A stretch of 64,000 nucleotides of DNA, from assembly GCF_028867705.1 (NCBI RefSeq), contig NZ_CP066171.1, forward strand, positions 930,001-994,000, given 5' to 3'. The notes beneath the pieces are model-generated. The model worked only from the letters and a program-made list of their open reading frames with translations, did no database searches and had not been told where the DNA came from. The DNA is from Thermoleophilum album (GTDB lineage Bacteria > Actinomycetota > Thermoleophilia > Solirubrobacterales > Thermoleophilaceae). Shown here piece by piece: positions 46,706 through 59,879 of this stretch. The translations under genes and the position numbers were made by a program. The first letter of the stretch is position 1. Each line of letters starts with the position of its first letter.

Positions 46706-49078
46706 TCACCGGCCGCTAGCGGGCGGTGCCGCGCCGCCGCCCGGCGAGTTGCCGCCGCCGCTCGCGGGCGGCGAGGGCGCAGGCTGCGGCTGCGGAGAGG
46801 GTGCAGGCGCCGGTTCGCTAGGCGGCTCGGGTCGCGCCGGCGACGTCGGCGGGCTAGCGGCGCCCGCGCCGGGCGCCTGGTCGGGAGCGGTCCGCGCCCG
46901 CGTTTCGGTTTCGCGCCGCGGCGGTGTCGCTGTGACCGTTCCGCTCGGGCCGGCGGGCGCTGACGGCACCGGCGCCGGTTGCGTGACGGTGGTGGTAGCT
47001 GAACCGTCGCGTGCGCGCTCGCGCGCGTCGCGCAGCGCGATCCACGCCAGCATCACGTCGCGCCAGATGAGGGCCGGGTACGTGCCGCCGGCGACCGGCT
47101 TGCCACCGTACTCCGTCAACATCGGCTTGAGGCGGTCGGGGTAGCCGACCCACACGGCGATCGTCAGGTCGCGATTGGAACCGACGAACCAGGCGTCACC
47201 GTAGTTCTCGGTGGTGCCGGTCTTGCCGAAAGCGAACTCGCCGATGCGGGCGTTGCGGCCGGTTCCGTACTGCAGCACTCCGGCGAGAACCTGTTGCGCG
47301 CGCTCGCCGACAGCAGCCGGGAAAACACGCTCGCTGCGGCGCTGGTTGCGTTCGTCGCGACCGGCGCCGACCACGCGCTCGATCGTCACCGGCCCCATCG
47401 TGCGGGCGGCGAACGTGCCGCTGACACGCAAGCCCTTGTTGGCGAGGGTCGTGTAGGCGTAGGCGAGCTCGAGCGGCGACAAGCCCTCGCGCAGCCCGCC
47501 GAGAGTCATCGCCGGGTTCGTGGAGACCGGTGTTTCCAGGCCCATCCGTTCGGCGAGACGCGCGATGCGCCCAGTGCCGAGTTCGAGGCCGAGCTCTGCG
47601 TACACCGAGTTGTCGGACGTCGCGGTGGCACTGCGCAGGGTCGTGACACCCGCGTAGCGGTCCTCGTAGTTGGCGACCTTGAACACCTCGCCGGGCGACC
47701 CCGGCACGCGGAACTCCTTGGGTCGCGATACGAAAGTCCGATCGGGGGAGACGCCGCGCAACAGCGCTTCGACGAGGATGAACGGCTTGAACGCCGAACC
47801 CGGCTGGCGGTGCCCTTGGACGGCGACGTTGAAGGGCTGGCGGTAGTAGTTGTTGCCGCCGACGATTGCTTTGACCTCGCCGGTGCGGTTTTCGATCGCG
47901 ACGAGCGCGGCCGACGGACCGACGCCCGCTAGGTGGCGCGTGATCGCCTGCTGCGCTGACTGCTGCAGCTGCCAGTCGAGCGTCGTCGTGACCCTTAGTC
48001 CCCCGCCGAAAACGAGTCCCGCGCCGTAGCGGTCGACCAAAGTCTGTGTCACCCAAGTCGAGAAGTAGGGCTCCGCCGATTCCGGCCGCGGCGGGGTGAT
48101 GTCGGCGCGCGTCGGCAGCGGCTCGGCGAGCGCCTGTCGGTATTGGGAGCGGGTCAGGTACCCCTGTTCGAACATCCGTCGCAGCACGAGATTGCGGCGC
48201 GCGAGCGCCGCTCGCGGGTTCTGGATCGGGTCGTACATGCTCGGCGAGGCGATCATCCCGGCTAGTAGCGCAGCTTGAGCGGGATCCAGGCGGCTCGCGA
48301 GCGGCTCGTCGGTGACGAGCGGCTGGTTCTGCGCGTTAGCACCCGTGACGCCCTGCGATGCCGTTGCGGCGAAGCGGTTCGGGTCGAGGATGCGACCGAA
48401 GTAGGTGCGTGCAGCGGACTCGGCGCCGTAAGCGCCGTTACCGAAATAGACCGTGTTCAGGTATTCGGTCAGGATCTTCTGCTTCGACCACTTGCGCTCG
48501 AGGTGGTAGGCGAGTGCCGCCTCGCGCATCTTTTGCAGGACAGTGCGGCGATTCTGGGCCGACAGCGCGTTCTTGACGAACTGCTGCGTGATCGTCGACC
48601 CGCCCTGCACGGCGCGGCGCCGCAACACGTCCTGCACGAGCGCACGCAGGATGCCGCGGTAGTCGACACCGCGGTGGTCGTAGAAGCGCCGGTCCTCGAT
48701 CGCCACCACCGCGTTCTTGAGGTGCGGCGAGATCTGTTCCTGGCGCAGGAGGATGCGGTGGTCGTTGCCGGTCAGGCGGGCGATGGCCGGACCACGGCGG
48801 CCGCCGCCGGCATCGGCGTACAGCACCGAGTTCTGGGCGCGACGGTACTCGGCGGCGTTCTCGAGCGCCGGCAGATCGCTCGCCACCGCCATGAGCATTC
48901 CGAAGAGGGTTGACACGGCGGCGAGTGCGCTCAGCGCGAGCAGCACGAGCGCGAGGCGCAACCAACGGATGCGCGTGCGCGGTGCCGGCGCGCCACCGTC
49001 GGCCGTTGGCAGCGGGAAGGCGACGATCGTGCCGCCCTCCGAACCGTTGCGTCGAACGAGTGTCGGCGGCCGTTCCAT
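46706..49078 (-). CDS. Class A penicillin-binding protein (transglycosylase/transpeptidase)
   Basis: This roughly 790-residue bifunctional peptidoglycan synthase has one N-terminal membrane anchor (about 37-65). The GT51 domain has catalytic Glu128 in AIEDRRFYDHRG and GGSTITQQ. The transpeptidase domain has Ser428/Lys431 in GSAFKPF, SDN at 488-490 and KTGT at 619-622. A Pro/Ala/Thr-rich tail of about 100 residues follows. An extra segment of about 30 residues (about 232-265) interrupts GT51 between YFGR and AALLAGM. The ATG 49078 start is conservative: GTG 49153 or ATG 49183 in the same frame lie nearer the divergent promoter and may be used. Confidence 0.93.
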   Translation of the reverse strand: MERPPTLVRRNGSEGGTIVAFPLPTADGGAPAPRTRIRWLRLALVLLALSALAAVSTLFGMLMAVASDLPALENAAEYRRAQNSVLYADAGGGRRGPAIARLTGNDHRILLRQEQISPHLKNAVVAIEDRRFYDHRGVDYRGILRALVQDVLRRRAVQGGSTITQQFVKNALSAQNRRTVLQKMREAALAYHLERKWSKQKILTEYLNTVYFGNGAYGAESAARTYFGRILDPNRFAATASQGVTGANAQNQPLVTDEPLASRLDPAQAALLAGMIASPSMYDPIQNPRAALARRNLVLRRMFEQGYLTRSQYRQALAEPLPTRADITPPRPESAEPYFSTWVTQTLVDRYGAGLVFGGGLRVTTTLDWQLQQSAQQAITRHLAGVGPSAALVAIENRTGEVKAIVGGNNYYRQPFNVAVQGHRQPGSAFKPFILVEALLRGVSPDRTFVSRPKEFRVPGSPGEVFKVANYEDRYAGVTTLRSATATSDNSVYAELGLELGTGRIARLAERMGLETPVSTNPAMTLGGLREGLSPLELAYAYTTLANKGLRVSGTFAARTMGPVTIERVVGAGRDERNQRRSERVFPAAVGERAQQVLAGVLQYGTGRNARIGEFAFGKTGTTENYGDAWFVGSNRDLTIAVWVGYPDRLKPMLTEYGGKPVAGGTYPALIWRDVMLAWIALRDARERARDGSATTTVTQPAPVPSAPAGPSGTVTATPPRRETETRARTAPDQAPGAGAASPPTSPARPEPPSEPAPAPSPQPQPAPSPPASGGGNSPGGGAAPPASGR

Positions 49079-49173
49079 CGACGATCGAGGGGCGACGAGC
49101 GCGGATTGCTCGGGCGGCGCCCGCTGCCGACGCCTGCGAGGCGCTGCTCGCACCAAGAGGCGAACGGCGCGCG

Positions 49174-49183
49174 AGTCTAGCAT
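49174..49183. promoter_or_regulatory. Overlapping divergent -10 boxes for tyrS and the PBP gene
   Basis: On the plus strand TAGCAT (49178-49183) ends 7 nt before the tyrS ATG. On the minus strand TAGACT (49179-49174) points to the PBP gene. The two boxes share the bases of a CTAG, so polymerase could occupy only one at a time. Confidence 0.5.
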
Positions 49184-49190
49184 TGCCGCG

Positions 49191-50441
49191 ATGACCGACC
49201 AGGGCGCTTCAGGTGTCGCGGTTCCGGCTAGCGCTCGCGCGGGCGACCCGCGGGCAGCGGCCGATTGGCTGCTGCGCAACGTGGCCAGCGCCTTGCCCGA
49301 GGGCCAGCTAGCCGAGCAGCTCGCGAGCGGTCGCAAGCTGCGGGTGAAGCTCGGTGTCGACCCGACCGCTCCCGACATCCATCTCGGCCACGTCGTGGTG
49401 CTGCGCAAGTTGCGCGAGTTCCAGGAACTCGGTCACACGGTGGTTCTGATCATCGGCGACTTCACCGCCCGGGTGGGGGACCCGTCGGGTCGTTCGCGCA
49501 CACGGCCGCGCCTCGATCCCGAGGCGATCGAGGCGAACGCCCGCACTTACCAGGAGCAGGCCTTCCGTGTTCTCGATCGCGAGCGCACCGAGGTGGTGCG
49601 CAACAGCGCCTGGCTCGACATGTCGATGAGCGACCTGTTCGCGCTGGCCAGCCGCGCCACGGTCGCACAGCTGCTCGACCGCGACGACTTCCGCAAGCGG
49701 TACGAGTCGGGCACGCCGATCTCGCTGCTCGAGCTGCTCTACCCGCTATTGCAAGCCTACGACTCGGTGGCGGTGCGCGCCGACGTCGAGCTAGGAGGCA
49801 CCGACCAGACCTTCAACCTGCTGTTCGCGCGTGAGATCCAGCAAACCTACGGGCAGTCGCCCCAGTCGATCGTCACGATGCCCATCCTGCCGGGCATCGA
49901 CGGCGTCCAGAAGATGTCCAAGTCGCTCGGAAACCACATCGGTGTTACCGACCCACCGGAGGAAATGTTCGGGAAGCTGATGCGCATCCCGGACACGGTG
50001 ATGGACGACTACTACCGGCTGTTGCTCGACCTGCCGCGCAACCGCTCGCTGTCGCCGGTTGAGGCGAAGCGCGCGCTGGCGCGGGCGCTTGTTGCGCAGT
50101 TCTGGGGTGCCGAGGCGGCGGTCGCAGCCGAGGCGCGTTTCAATCGCATCCACGTCGAACGGCGAGCCCCCGACGACGTAGAAGAGGTGGCGATCGCTGC
50201 GCCGGGCGAACGCCTAGCAGTCGCCCCTCTCCTGGCCGACGCGTTCGGTATCTCGCGCTCGGAGGCGCGGCGGCTCGTCGCACAGGGCGCCGTGGAGGTG
50301 GGCGGCGAGCGTCTCCCGCGCGACGCGCAAGACGTCCCTGCAACGCTCGTCGACGGCGCGATCGTGCGGCTCGGCAAGAGGCGCTTCAAGCGCGTACGGC
50401 TCGTCGACGCGGCCAGCGCTCGTCCCGACGCAACGATCTGA
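49191..50441 (+). CDS. tyrS: Tyrosyl-tRNA synthetase
   Basis: This 416-residue class I synthetase has HLGH (64-67) and KMSKS (241-245), GVDPTAPDIHLGH, LGGTDQTFNLL and a C-terminal S4 RNA-binding domain (about 345-405). The sequence is of the TyrZ-like branch (GVDPTAPDIHLG) rather than the E. coli TyrS branch. ATG 49191 follows a leaderless-type -10 box. Confidence 0.95.
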   Translation: MTDQGASGVAVPASARAGDPRAAADWLLRNVASALPEGQLAEQLASGRKLRVKLGVDPTAPDIHLGHVVVLRKLREFQELGHTVVLIIGDFTARVGDPSGRSRTRPRLDPEAIEANARTYQEQAFRVLDRERTEVVRNSAWLDMSMSDLFALASRATVAQLLDRDDFRKRYESGTPISLLELLYPLLQAYDSVAVRADVELGGTDQTFNLLFAREIQQTYGQSPQSIVTMPILPGIDGVQKMSKSLGNHIGVTDPPEEMFGKLMRIPDTVMDDYYRLLLDLPRNRSLSPVEAKRALARALVAQFWGAEAAVAAEARFNRIHVERRAPDDVEEVAIAAPGERLAVAPLLADAFGISRSEARRLVAQGAVEVGGERLPRDAQDVPATLVDGAIVRLGKRRFKRVRLVDAASARPDATI

Positions 50442-50496
50442 GCGCAATCGCGCAGAGGATCTGGAAAGCGCGCGGGGCGCTCGCTGTGCGCGGTGC

Positions 50497-50502
50497 TACA
50501 CT
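50497..50502 (+). promoter_or_regulatory. rRNA operon promoter -10
   Basis: TACACT with an upstream TGC forms an extended -10, followed by a C-rich start region. It is 221 nt before the mature 16S. No convincing -35 was seen. Confidence 0.5.
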
Positions 50503-50553
50503 CCCCCGTCCGGAACCGGCCGCGGGCTGGAGTCCCTGGCCGCGGCGGGAAGA

Positions 50554-50717
50554 GGTCCTTGAAAACTCGGCAGCGTGCGACGCGAGAGCTTGCTCTCGCG
50601 GGCGGCCCGTACTCCTGCGCAGTTTCTGCTGCGCAAGGAGCCAGACCGACTCGTCCGCTACAGGAGCGGACGGGCTTCACGAGGCTTGTCGAGCCTCTTC
50701 GAGGCTCGCGACAGTCT
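50554..50717 (+). other. Pre-16S leader: processing stem arm and four hairpins
   Basis: Bases 50554-50576 are complementary over 23 positions (one G-U) to 52353-52375 in the spacer, forming the RNase III stem around 16S. The arm contains a boxA-like CTTGAAAACT. It is followed by stable hairpins at 50581-50600 (9 bp), 50612-50640 (with one bulge), 50652-50672 (8 bp) and 50690-50708 (8 bp). Confidence 0.75.
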
Positions 50718-55553
<4,836 letters not shown>

Positions 55554-55643
55554 TATTTCTTCGCGCGTCTCGCGCCGACTGTGCGGTTTTCAAGGGTCGT
55601 AGTCGCGGCTCGATGAAGTCGCTCAGATAGGGCTTGAAAAGCT

Positions 55644-55759
<116 letters not shown>

Positions 55760-55769
55760 TTCGAGTTTC

Positions 55770-55806
55770 GAGGGCGCGTCGCTAGCGGCGCGCCCTCTCT
55801 CTTTTT
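55770..55806 (+). terminator. Rho-independent terminator of the rRNA operon
   Basis: A 9-bp G+C-rich stem (GAGGGCGCG / CGCGCCCTC) with a 10-nt loop is followed by TCTCTTTTT. It is the clearest intrinsic terminator in the window. Confidence 0.92.
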
Positions 55807-55970
55807 GGCTTCGCCCGGCGGTGTCTGCGCCGACCGACAACGCTCGCGCGCTGCAGCACGGGCCGCCAAGCGCAGCGCGGTGCTCTGGCGTCGAGGTCAG
55901 CACTGCTCCAAACTGGGGGGCAGGGTGCGGACCCGGAGCGGTACTGGTCGCCGGCGGCGAGCGGGGTGTG

Positions 55971-55976
55971 TACGCT
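55971..55976 (+). promoter_or_regulatory. -10 box of the coiled-coil membrane protein gene
   Basis: TACGCT ends 7 nt before the GTG at 55984. Confidence 0.5.
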
Positions 55977-55983
55977 GCTCGGC

Positions 55984-56373
55984 GTGAACGTCCTCGAAAT
56001 AGTGGTGCTCGCGATCGTCACCGTGGTGGTCGTCGCCTTCCTGGCCGGCATGGTCGCGGCTCGCCGTCGAGCCGAGGCTTTGGCTCCAGAACTCGAGCGT
56101 CACCTCGCGGCCGTCGAGCGACGCCTCGCCGAGGCGCAGGCACAGGACCCGACCTGGCGGCGGGAAGCGCTGGAAGCAGCCGCGCGTCGAGCGCTGCGAA
56201 GGGAACGTCCCGAGCTCGCCGATCTGGCACTGCGATTGGTGCGTGTTCACGACGCCCCCGGCGCGCACGAGGACGAGGCGGAGTTCGAGGTCGAGCCGCC
56301 CGGCGCGGGCGCACGCGTGCGCATCAGGGTGGCGCGACAACGGGGAGAGTGGGAGGCCGAGATCCGCGGCTAA
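55984..56373 (+). CDS. Single-pass membrane protein with coiled coil
   Basis: This 129-residue protein has one N-terminal membrane helix (about 3-27). An Ala/Arg/Glu-rich helical stretch follows (about 30-85), likely a coiled coil facing the cytosol. A small C-terminal region (about 90-129) may form beta-strands. No family was recognised; similar anchors occur in envelope- or division-linked actinobacterial proteins. The GTG at 55984 is preferred over the in-frame GTG at 55966 because of the -10 box between them. Confidence 0.65.
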   Translation: MNVLEIVVLAIVTVVVVAFLAGMVAARRRAEALAPELERHLAAVERRLAEAQAQDPTWRREALEAAARRALRRERPELADLALRLVRVHDAPGAHEDEAEFEVEPPGAGARVRIRVARQRGEWEAEIRG

Positions 56374-56385
56374 GCCGCAAGCTCG

Positions 56386-56658
56386 TTAGCCGCCTGTAAT
56401 AACGCAGGCGTGGGCTGCCCGCTTCGGCGAGCTCGCCGGGCGCCTACGAACCGATACGGCAGCAACGCACGTCGCAGCGTCGGCAGCGACACGCGATGTC
56501 GCCGTGTATGTCGGGCGCGGTCGTGCTGACGCCGCCGCTTCAGTTTGCAGACAGTACGCCTCTAGCGTCGCGAGGCGCACGGCGAAGTCGAGCGCGCGAA
56601 CGACGCGTGCGCTAAGTGTCGTGGGCGAGCTGCCCCGGGGGGAAGTCGACACGAACAT
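56386..56658 (-). CDS. Candidate SOS-controlled small protein, unknown
   Basis: This 90-residue reading frame is Ala/Arg/Thr-rich with no recognised motif and no membrane segment. Its ATG (56658-56656) lies inside an SOS-type palindrome. A minus-strand TAGCGT box lies 9 nt before the ATG. The stretch of 440 bp between the coiled-coil gene and murA holds nothing else that looks coding. Composition alone does not prove that it is translated. Confidence 0.35.
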   Translation of the reverse strand: MFVSTSPRGSSPTTLSARVVRALDFAVRLATLEAYCLQTEAAASARPRPTYTATSRVAADAATCVAAVSVRRRPASSPKRAAHACVITGG

Positions 56659-56665
56659 CTGTTCG
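56652..56665. promoter_or_regulatory. LexA/SOS-type operator
   Basis: CGAACATCTGTTCG has two perfect 6-bp arms and matches the CGAAC-N4-GTTCG pattern of Gram-positive and actinobacterial LexA boxes, followed by A as in the extended form. It overlaps the predicted start of a minus-strand gene and is about 150 bp upstream of murA. Confidence 0.65.
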
Positions 56666-56813
56666 ACACGCTAGTGCGCAGCGCGGACGGAAACGCGGCG
56701 GGGGCAGGCGCGGTCCTACAGGAGACGACGCGCTCGTGGCGAAAGCTCGCTACGTGCTCTCCGCTACGCTTGCGGCGCCCCGCCACCTCGAGCCAGCGAC
56801 CTACAGGGGACGC

Positions 56814-58148
56814 ATGGAGAAGTTCGTAATCGAGGGCGGCGTGCCGCTCTCCGGCACGATCACGCCGGCAGGAAACAAGAACGCTGCGCTTCCCGCGCTC
56901 GCCGCTGCGCTCCTCACCGAGGAGCGCGTCGTGCTGCGCAACATTCCGCACATCCGCGACGTCGAGACGATGATCGAACTGCTGCGGCTGCTCGGTGCCG
57001 ATGCCGACTGGATCGACCGCAACGTCGTCGCGGTGTGTGCTGCCGGGGTCAAGGAAACTGCCGTCGATCCCGAGCTGGCACGCCAGATCCGTGCCTCGTT
57101 CCTGCTCGCCGGTCCACTTCTAGCGCGCTTCGGCCGCGCGCTGATGCCACCACCAGGTGGCGACGTGATCGGGCGGCGTCGACTCGACCCCCACCTCGAC
57201 GCCTTCCGTGCTCTCGGAGCCGAAGTGCGCAGCGGATCGCACTACGAGATCGTCGCGCCCAACGGCCTGCGGCCCTGCGACTTTTTCATGGACGAGCCGT
57301 CGGTGATGGCAACCGAGAACGCATTGATGGCTGCCGCGCTGACGCCCGGCACCACGATCATCCACAACGCCGCCGCCGAGCCTCACGTCCAGGATCTCGC
57401 GCGGCTACTGACCGCGATGGGTGCGCGCGTCGAGGGGATCGGGTCGAACCGGCTTGTCGTCGAGGGGCGGCGCGAGCTCGGCGGAGCGGACTTCACGATC
57501 GGTCCCGACCACATCGAGATCGGCAGCTTCATTGCCCTCGCTGCTTGCACAGGTGGGGAGTTGAGGATCAAAGACACGGTGCCCGAGGACCTGCGGATGG
57601 TGCGGATCGCGTTCGAGCGGCTAGGCTGCCGGATCGAGTTCGAGGGGCGCGACGTCGTCGTCCCCGCCGGGCAAACGCTGCGCGTCCGCGATGACGACGG
57701 CAACGCTGTCGCGAAGATCGAGGATGGCCCCTGGCCTGCGTTTCCCGCCGACCTCACCTCGATCGTCGTTGCGATGGCCACACAAGCCGACGGGCTGATC
57801 CTGATCCACGAGAAGATGTTCGAGAACCGGCTGTTCTTCGTCGACAAGCTGGTCAGCATGGGCGCTCGCGTGATCGTGTGCGACCCACACCGAGCTGTCG
57901 TCAGCGGCCCCAGCAAACTGCGCGGGCAACGGCTCGAAAGCCCCGACATCCGCGCCGGCATGGCCTTGCTGATCGCCGCGCTCTGCGCCGAAGGGGTGTC
58001 CGAGATCGGCAACGTCCGCCAGATCGACCGCGGCTATGAGCGGATCGATGAGCGCCTGCGCGCGCTCGGTGCGCGCATCGAACGGGTCGGGTCACCGGAA
58101 GAACCGATCGTGCTGCGCGCCGCACGCGGCACGGCGGGCGCGCTGTAA
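56814..58148 (+). CDS. murA: UDP-N-acetylglucosamine 1-carboxyvinyltransferase
   Basis: This 444-residue enzyme transfers enolpyruvate to UDP-GlcNAc, the first committed step of peptidoglycan synthesis. Lys22 in GNKNAALPA is conserved. The active-site loop reads PPPGGDVIGRRRLDPHL, with Asp117 where most enzymes have the Cys that fosfomycin alkylates. Asp at this position is found naturally in mycobacterial and chlamydial MurA. ATG 56814 has AGGGGA upstream; the longer frame adds residues unlike MurA. Its TAA stop is directly followed by hisZ. Confidence 0.96.
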   Translation: MEKFVIEGGVPLSGTITPAGNKNAALPALAAALLTEERVVLRNIPHIRDVETMIELLRLLGADADWIDRNVVAVCAAGVKETAVDPELARQIRASFLLAGPLLARFGRALMPPPGGDVIGRRRLDPHLDAFRALGAEVRSGSHYEIVAPNGLRPCDFFMDEPSVMATENALMAAALTPGTTIIHNAAAEPHVQDLARLLTAMGARVEGIGSNRLVVEGRRELGGADFTIGPDHIEIGSFIALAACTGGELRIKDTVPEDLRMVRIAFERLGCRIEFEGRDVVVPAGQTLRVRDDDGNAVAKIEDGPWPAFPADLTSIVVAMATQADGLILIHEKMFENRLFFVDKLVSMGARVIVCDPHRAVVSGPSKLRGQRLESPDIRAGMALLIAALCAEGVSEIGNVRQIDRGYERIDERLRALGARIERVGSPEEPIVLRAARGTAGAL

Positions 58149-59162
58149 TTGCTGTTCCCAAGCGCATCAACCGACCCCGTCGCGGCCACCGCGCCCCTCG
58201 CCCGCCGTCTGCCGGCCGGGATGCGGGACGTGCTGCCCGACGAGATGCGCGAGCTGCGCGAGCTGTCCGACGTGCTGCGCAGCACGTTCGGTGCGGCCGG
58301 CTACGGGGAGGTCTGGACCCCGGCGCTCGAGTTCGAAGAGGTCTTGCGGCTCGGCGACCCGGATGCCGCCAAAGCGGCCTACAAACTGTTCGACGAGCAC
58401 GGGCGAGCCCTCGCGCTGCGTTCGGACATGACGATCCCAATCGCGCGGCTCGCAGCTACACGTCTCGCCGCTGAAACGCCGCCGCTGCGGGTGTGCTACT
58501 TCGCGCACGCCTACCGCACCGGGCCGGTGCGTGCCGACCAGCCGCACGAGTTCCTGCAAGCCGGGATCGAACTGCTGGGCGTGGCCGAGCCGGATGGCGA
58601 GGCCGAAGTGATCGCGCTCTCGCTCGCGGGGCTCGAGCGCTGCGGTTTGGAGCGCCACCGGGTCGGGATCGGCGACGCCGCCCTCTATCCGCAGTTGTTG
58701 GCGGCGCTCGGTGTCGACGACCAAGCCCAGCGGGCTTTGCTCGCAGCGCTGGGGAGGCGGGACCTCGTGGCGGTGGAGCGTCTCGCCGGTGCGCTACCGA
58801 CGACCGCGGCGAAGCGAGCCGTCGCCGCGGCGAACGCTCGTGGCGGACCCGAGGTGCTGGAGCTGGTCGCCGATCTCGTCCCGACTTGTGCCGCGCGCCT
58901 TCTCGGCCTATTCGAGCGCCTTGCCGCCGCCGGTCACGGTGAACGTGTGATCGTCGATCTCGGTTTGCGCCGCGACTTCGCCTACTACACCGGCATCGTC
59001 TGCGAGTTCTACGATCCGGCGGTCGGCTTCGCTATCGGCGGCGGCGGTCGCTACGACGACCTCGTCGCGCGCTTCGGGCGCGACGTGACCGGTTTCGGCG
59101 TCGCCTTCGACCTGCAGCGCGTCCACCTCGCCCAAGCAGCCGAGGAGCGAGCACGAGCATGA
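58149..59162 (+). CDS. hisZ: ATP phosphoribosyltransferase regulatory subunit
   Basis: This 337-residue HisRS-like protein lacks the anticodon-binding domain, as HisZ does. It has LPAGMRDVLPDE, motif 2 RVCYFAHAYRT, HEFLQAGIELLG and GGGGRYDDL. It activates the short HisG encoded next. The start appears to be TTG 58149, immediately after the murA stop; no ATG or GTG precedes the conserved motif. Its stop overlaps the hisG ATG. Confidence 0.9.
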   Translation: MLFPSASTDPVAATAPLARRLPAGMRDVLPDEMRELRELSDVLRSTFGAAGYGEVWTPALEFEEVLRLGDPDAAKAAYKLFDEHGRALALRSDMTIPIARLAATRLAAETPPLRVCYFAHAYRTGPVRADQPHEFLQAGIELLGVAEPDGEAEVIALSLAGLERCGLERHRVGIGDAALYPQLLAALGVDDQAQRALLAALGRRDLVAVERLAGALPTTAAKRAVAAANARGGPEVLELVADLVPTCAARLLGLFERLAAAGHGERVIVDLGLRRDFAYYTGIVCEFYDPAVGFAIGGGGRYDDLVARFGRDVTGFGVAFDLQRVHLAQAAEERARA

Positions 59163-59866
59163 GCAGCGCACCGGGCGAACGCTCGCCACTCGCGGGACTC
59201 GTCCTGGCGATACCCCGCGGGGCGCTGTTCCAGGAAACGCTCGCGCTGCTCGATCGCCTCGGTTACGACACGGACTCGATCAGGAAAAACGAGCGGCGGC
59301 TGCTCTTCCCTGAGCTCGGGATCGTGACCATGCGCCCGAGCGACGTCCCCACCTATGTCGAGCACGGGGCGGCCGACCTCGGGATCACCGGCAAGGACGT
59401 GATTTGCGAACAGAGCGACCGCGACGTCTACGAGCTCCTCGACCTCGGGTACGGCCACTGCCGGATGGTGCTGGCAGCGGCGTCCGGTAGCGACGCACTA
59501 GGCGAGTCGCTGCGCCGTCTCGGCCGCATGCGTGTCGCGACCAAGTACCCGCGCACGACGCGCGAGTACTTCGCGCGAACCGGGCGCCACGTCGAGGTCG
59601 TCGAGGTAAAAGGTTCGGTCGAGATCGCGCCGCTGTGCGGACTAGCCGACGGGATCGTCGACCTCACTGCGACCGGCCGTACGCTCGCCGAGAACGGTCT
59701 GCAGGTGGTGGAGGAGATCGCGACCTCGACAGCACGGCTGATCGCCAACCCGGTCGCTCACAAGCTCAAGGCACGCGCGGTCGACGAGTTCGTGGAGCGC
59801 GTGAAAGCCGTGGTCAACGGCGGTGCGCCTCCCGGCGGGCGCGCCGGCGAAGGCAGTCCTCGGTAG
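59159..59866 (+). CDS. hisG: ATP phosphoribosyltransferase, short form
   Basis: This 235-residue catalytic subunit adds ATP to PRPP in the first step of histidine synthesis. It has LAIPRGALFQETLALL, DLGITGKDVI, RVATKYPRTTREYF and the PRPP loop DLTATGRTLAENG. The absence of the C-terminal regulatory domain fits its partner HisZ. The last 15 residues are Gly/Pro-rich. Confidence 0.95.
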   Translation: MSSAPGERSPLAGLVLAIPRGALFQETLALLDRLGYDTDSIRKNERRLLFPELGIVTMRPSDVPTYVEHGAADLGITGKDVICEQSDRDVYELLDLGYGHCRMVLAAASGSDALGESLRRLGRMRVATKYPRTTREYFARTGRHVEVVEVKGSVEIAPLCGLADGIVDLTATGRTLAENGLQVVEEIATSTARLIANPVAHKLKARAVDEFVERVKAVVNGGAPPGGRAGEGSPR

Positions 59867-59869
59867 CGT
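59864..59869 (+). promoter_or_regulatory. Possible internal -10 box before hisD, fused to the hisG stop codon
   Basis: TAGCGT begins with the hisG TAG and ends 10 nt before the hisD ATG, suggesting a second promoter inside the his operon. Confidence 0.35.
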
Positions 59870-59879
59870 GCAGGTCACG

